64,000 bases of DNA, taken from positions 5,527,962 through 5,591,961 of the forward strand of contig NC_067208.1 in NCBI RefSeq assembly GCF_026262505.1. The letters are read 5' to 3'. Within the stretch, counting starts at the first letter, position 1. Each line of letters opens with the position of its first letter. The notes under the pieces are model-generated. The model worked only from the letters and a program-made list of their open reading frames with translations. It ran no database searches and was not told the DNA's origin. A program made the position numbers and the translations under genes. This document shows positions 61,187-64,000 of the stretch, piece after piece. Origin of the DNA: Trichomonas vaginalis G3 (lineage: Eukaryota; Parabasalia; Trichomonadida; Trichomonadidae).

Positions 61187-64000
61187 TTATTTTCTAATAA
61201 CAGGATCGATTTCGTTTGCAACTGTATCGATTTCCTCTCTATTCTCTCTCAGGTACTCGAGGAACGTCTCCCAGAATAGCTCACCATATCTGTAAAGGTC
61301 AGGATTTCTGTCTTCGTTGTAAGTCTTGCAGTTTATTCTGATCTGGGACATTTCCTGGTAGAACTTATCGACAGTTGTGTAGACTTCGTTCTTTACGTTC
61401 CTTTCTATGTCCTGGAGACACATTGGAGTCTTAATAATCTTGTGGTAGTCAGGAACTTCCTTCTTACTAACTGGGTAGTAGAATATTTCCCATCTGCCAT
61501 CGCCTTTGAGCTTGTTAACGACCTCACGAAGTAATTCGTTAAATCTTGTAACAGGAGACTTGGATCTTCTTGATCTAACGACCGTAACTGTTGGCTCTGC
61601 AATATCATCGTCATCTTCATCGCTATCTCCAAGGACAACGGCTTGAGATCTTCCGGATTTCTTCTTTGACGAAGAGGATGAAGAACTCGACTTAGCGTTA
61701 GCTGCAGCAAATTCGTTGTATCTTGTAGAAGCATCCACGATCTTTTTGATGATTTCTGGCTCCAATTGGAAAGATAATTGTCCATCTGGATCGGTAACGA
61801 GCAAAACCTGATGGTCGTAAGGGATATATCTTTGTACAGGTGTATTGTCGTTCTTCTTTATCCTCTGGGCTGTCATTGTTCTGCGTTTCTTATCTAATAG
61901 CTTCTTCCTCTGATCTTTAAGCATTACAGCCTCGATATCCTCAGCCCTTGTAATTGTCTTAGACGTCTGTTCGTTGTTGACTGGCGATTCGAGCTTCTCA
62001 AGATCAGCAATTTGATGAGGAGTTCTTCTCCACTGGATAGAGACCACTGGCCTCAAATTCTGGTCGAGGGATACATTGATAATCTTGGCAGCCTTCCTCT
62101 TAGGGCAATCTCCGAACCCTAATTCCGGCCAATTAATCATGAGAGGATGTGTGGCCAATCCATATGGAACCAGTTCAGGGGGGTCACCCCCTGAAATAAT
62201 TGTAGTCTGTGGCTGGTCTTGGCGGTTTTCAGGAGTTAAATTATTATCATTTATATCTTCTTCCTCTTCTTCGTCTTCATCTTGTCTATTCATTTGCATG
62301 GCGATATCATCGAGAACTCTACCATCATCGAACGATACGGTTGCGGAGTTTGTATTGTTACTTGCGATGAAATTCAAATTATTCAAAAATGTTTCTTGGT
62401 AAACTTTCTTGTATCTCTGTACAATCGCAGCATTATCATTCCTTGGACCACGAGAGAAGTTCTCCGTGATGTTATCTTCTTTGCCATCTTGTGCTTTGCT
62501 GTTTGCCAATTCTCTCAAAAGTGCAACTTGGTTCCATCTACTTAATCTCTCGATTTCTCCTGTTGGAACACCCAAAGAAACGAGTTTATCGCGGAGTTCT
62601 CTAAGTGTTAAAGCTCTTAAGTCAGCTTTTGTGCCTGCGAGAGGTTTCTTTGGTGCAGGTTGAGGAGCTCCAGCTGAATTATCATGTTCACGACGAGATT
62701 TCGATCTCATGATTTGTTGGCCATCTTCTGTTCTTTGGATCTGCATCGCTTGGCCTTCGAACGCTTTAACGAAGTTCTCTGTTCTTGCCCATGGTGTTTT
62801 CATCAACTCAATCTCAATTCTTGCTGCCACTTTTTTGGTCAGTTCACCTTCCAATTTTTGGATTTGTTGGTAAACTCTTTTTGATCTTATCAAAATGTTT
62901 ACACCTGATTTCTTCAAGTGGTAGTGACCAACAAGCATTGATTGGTATGAACAGACATCTTCTGGAGTGATATCGATCTTCTGGAACTCAGCATCCAAAT
63001 TAATTTTCTCTTTAATTCTCCAAAAACCGTTTCCTTGTTCTCTGTAGAAATCAGCGAAATCTTTCAAAATGTTTCTGAGTTTTGGCTCATTTACGTCAGG
63101 GAAGAACTCTTTGATAACATTCTGAACTTGTATATGGTGTCTTCCTGGATATTGTTTCGTACCTCTGAAAATATTAATCAAAATAGCTTTGATGAAATTC
63201 AAATTGAATTTCTGTGCGTCTTTCGTTCCTGGCCTCATTACTTTTGTCCTGGCTTCCAAGAGACCTGCGCAGTAACACGCATCGATGTTCCTCAGATAGA
63301 AAACAGGTTCATCAAGTGATCTGACCAATAAAAAGTCTGTTGATTCAACGGGATGTTTCGCAACAGGAACATTGAACATGTTACATGATAAACATTGGAC
63401 AGGCTCGTTCTTAGGGATCTCTCCGATGAAAGGAGATGCATGATCTGGATCTAATATCTGTATATGTTGGTCAAATGTCCTTGGATTGTCATTTGCATGT
63501 GCTTTGTGCCAAAATGTAACTAATGTAGATGCCATGCCGACATTTGTGATGAACTGCGGGTATTCTACAGTGTGTTCGACCACAATGATACCGCCACGAC
63601 GTCCGGAAAGGTCATCCAAGTCTTTGAGGAAAGGAGATATCTGGGCATCAGGGTCGTCATCGGGAATTTCGTCTGGTTTCCAGGTAACTGTGTATGTAAT
63701 ACCTAGAATAGGTAGGGTGTTGACGTGCGGATGATGGAAATTCTCCAGATCTCGTAAATTTGGTTCGATAAGGACAAGATTTAATGCAGGATCGCTATGT
63801 TGTACGGCCTGGTGCATTCTGTTTTCCTTGGCAACTTTGAGCCTCGTGTAGTATTTCTCGGAATGGAAGGAAATTGAGTTCCATTCTAAAGGAGCTAAGC
63901 TTTTAGAGCTTTGGAACTCGAATCCATTGATTGTCTGTTCACGTTGCTCTGTAAATGTAATGGATTTGTCCGATCTATCGAGTGATAATGGTATATTTAA
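61187..64000 (-). CDS. TAF1: TAF1 (TFIID subunit 1), 3' part, runs off the window
   Basis: The frame is open from the stop at 61187 to the window edge. An ATG at 63817 is internal, because protein-like codons (GFEFQSSKSLAPLEWN, SISFHSEKYYTRLKV) continue upstream. The DUF3591 core of TAF1 is present (ITYTVTWKPDEIPD, VEHTVEYPQFITN, CLSCNMFNVPVAKHP, FYLRNIDACYCAGLLEA, GRHHIQVQNVIKEFFP with its winged-helix region) followed by the TAF1-typical LRELRDKLVSLGVPTGEIER. The C-terminus has a Ser run, an acidic patch (GDSDEDDDD) and one bromodomain (about 61230-61570: FYYPVSKKEVPDYHKIIKTP, CKTYNEDRNPDLYRYGELFW). Animal TAF1 has two bromodomains; here I see one. It would nucleate TFIID at core promoters, of interest since trichomonads rely on Inr recognition. 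Confidence 0.9.
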   Translation of the reverse strand, partial: LNIPLSLDRSDKSITFTEQREQTINGFEFQSSKSLAPLEWNSISFHSEKYYTRLKVAKENRMHQAVQHSDPALNLVLIEPNLRDLENFHHPHVNTLPILGITYTVTWKPDEIPDDDPDAQISPFLKDLDDLSGRRGGIIVVEHTVEYPQFITNVGMASTLVTFWHKAHANDNPRTFDQHIQILDPDHASPFIGEIPKNEPVQCLSCNMFNVPVAKHPVESTDFLLVRSLDEPVFYLRNIDACYCAGLLEARTKVMRPGTKDAQKFNLNFIKAILINIFRGTKQYPGRHHIQVQNVIKEFFPDVNEPKLRNILKDFADFYREQGNGFWRIKEKINLDAEFQKIDITPEDVCSYQSMLVGHYHLKKSGVNILIRSKRVYQQIQKLEGELTKKVAARIEIELMKTPWARTENFVKAFEGQAMQIQRTEDGQQIMRSKSRREHDNSAGAPQPAPKKPLAGTKADLRALTLRELRDKLVSLGVPTGEIERLSRWNQVALLRELANSKAQDGKEDNITENFSRGPRNDNAAIVQRYKKVYQETFLNNLNFIASNNTNSATVSFDDGRVLDDIAMQMNRQDEDEEEEEDINDNNLTPENRQDQPQTTIISGGDPPELVPYGLATHPLMINWPELGFGDCPKRKAAKIINVSLDQNLRPVVSIQWRRTPHQIADLEKLESPVNNEQTSKTITRAEDIEAVMLKDQRKKLLDKKRRTMTAQRIKKNDNTPVQRYIPYDHQVLLVTDPDGQLSFQLEPEIIKKIVDASTRYNEFAAANAKSSSSSSSSKKKSGRSQAVVLGDSDEDDDDIAEPTVTVVRSRRSKSPVTRFNELLREVVNKLKGDGRWEIFYYPVSKKEVPDYHKIIKTPMCLQDIERNVKNEVYTTVDKFYQEMSQIRINCKTYNEDRNPDLYRYGELFWETFLEYLRENREEIDTVANEIDPVIRK

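Overview
The window looks like nuclear DNA of a flagellated trichomonad (parabasalid: Trichomonas/Tritrichomonas type). The DNA is AT-rich and every gene is intronless. Starts sit just behind short Inr-like TCA-Y-W sequences. Typical trichomonad families are present: BspA-like leucine-rich proteins, ankyrin proteins, ALK-type glycine-rich proteins, a Maverick/Polinton element, and axonemal proteins. I cannot choose the genus from the sequence alone.

Layout. 0.4-1.5 kb: frameshifted membrane glycosyltransferase-like gene (-). 1.9-14.2 kb: complete 4100-aa axonemal inner-arm-type dynein heavy chain (+). 14.4-17.8 kb: accessory stretch with a small hypothetical gene, a palindromic 208-bp MITE flanked by TTAA, a gene scrap, a 58-bp direct repeat, a beta-helix-like gene broken at a G-run, and further repeats. 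17.8-30.2 kb: a Maverick/Polinton of about 12.4 kb with 0.6-kb terminal inverted repeats. It carries capsid-, fibre- and packaging-type genes, but I recognise no DNA polymerase B or integrase. 30.2-32.8 kb: gene scrap, truncated DUF488 gene (probable bacterial origin), BspA-like gene whose ATG is replaced by GTG, and a hairpin element. 33.1-39.5 kb: giant IQ/propeller/pseudokinase/armadillo-like protein (-), divergent from a maspardin-like alpha/beta hydrolase (+), with only 52 bp between the starts. 39.8-42.9 kb: three tandem glycine-rich gene copies lacking ATGs, with mosaic identity. 43.0-44.5 kb: ankyrin protein. 44.9-50.2 kb: LRR protein with a perfect 537-bp internal tandem duplication. 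50.7-55.2 kb: ASH/MSP-repeat protein, probably CFAP65-like. 56.2-60.7 kb: mirror-image block (glycine-rich, ubiquilin fragment, ubiquilin, glycine-rich) with 777-bp inverted arms. 61.2-64.0 kb: 3' part of TAF1 (TFIID), running off the window.

How the genes relate. The dynein and the ASH/MSP protein, and perhaps the LRR and pseudokinase proteins, point to flagellar biology, but trichomonad gene order is not operonic and each gene appears to have its own core promoter. The accessory stretches (14-18, 30-33, 40-43 and 56-60 kb) are where duplication, gene conversion and gene decay concentrate.
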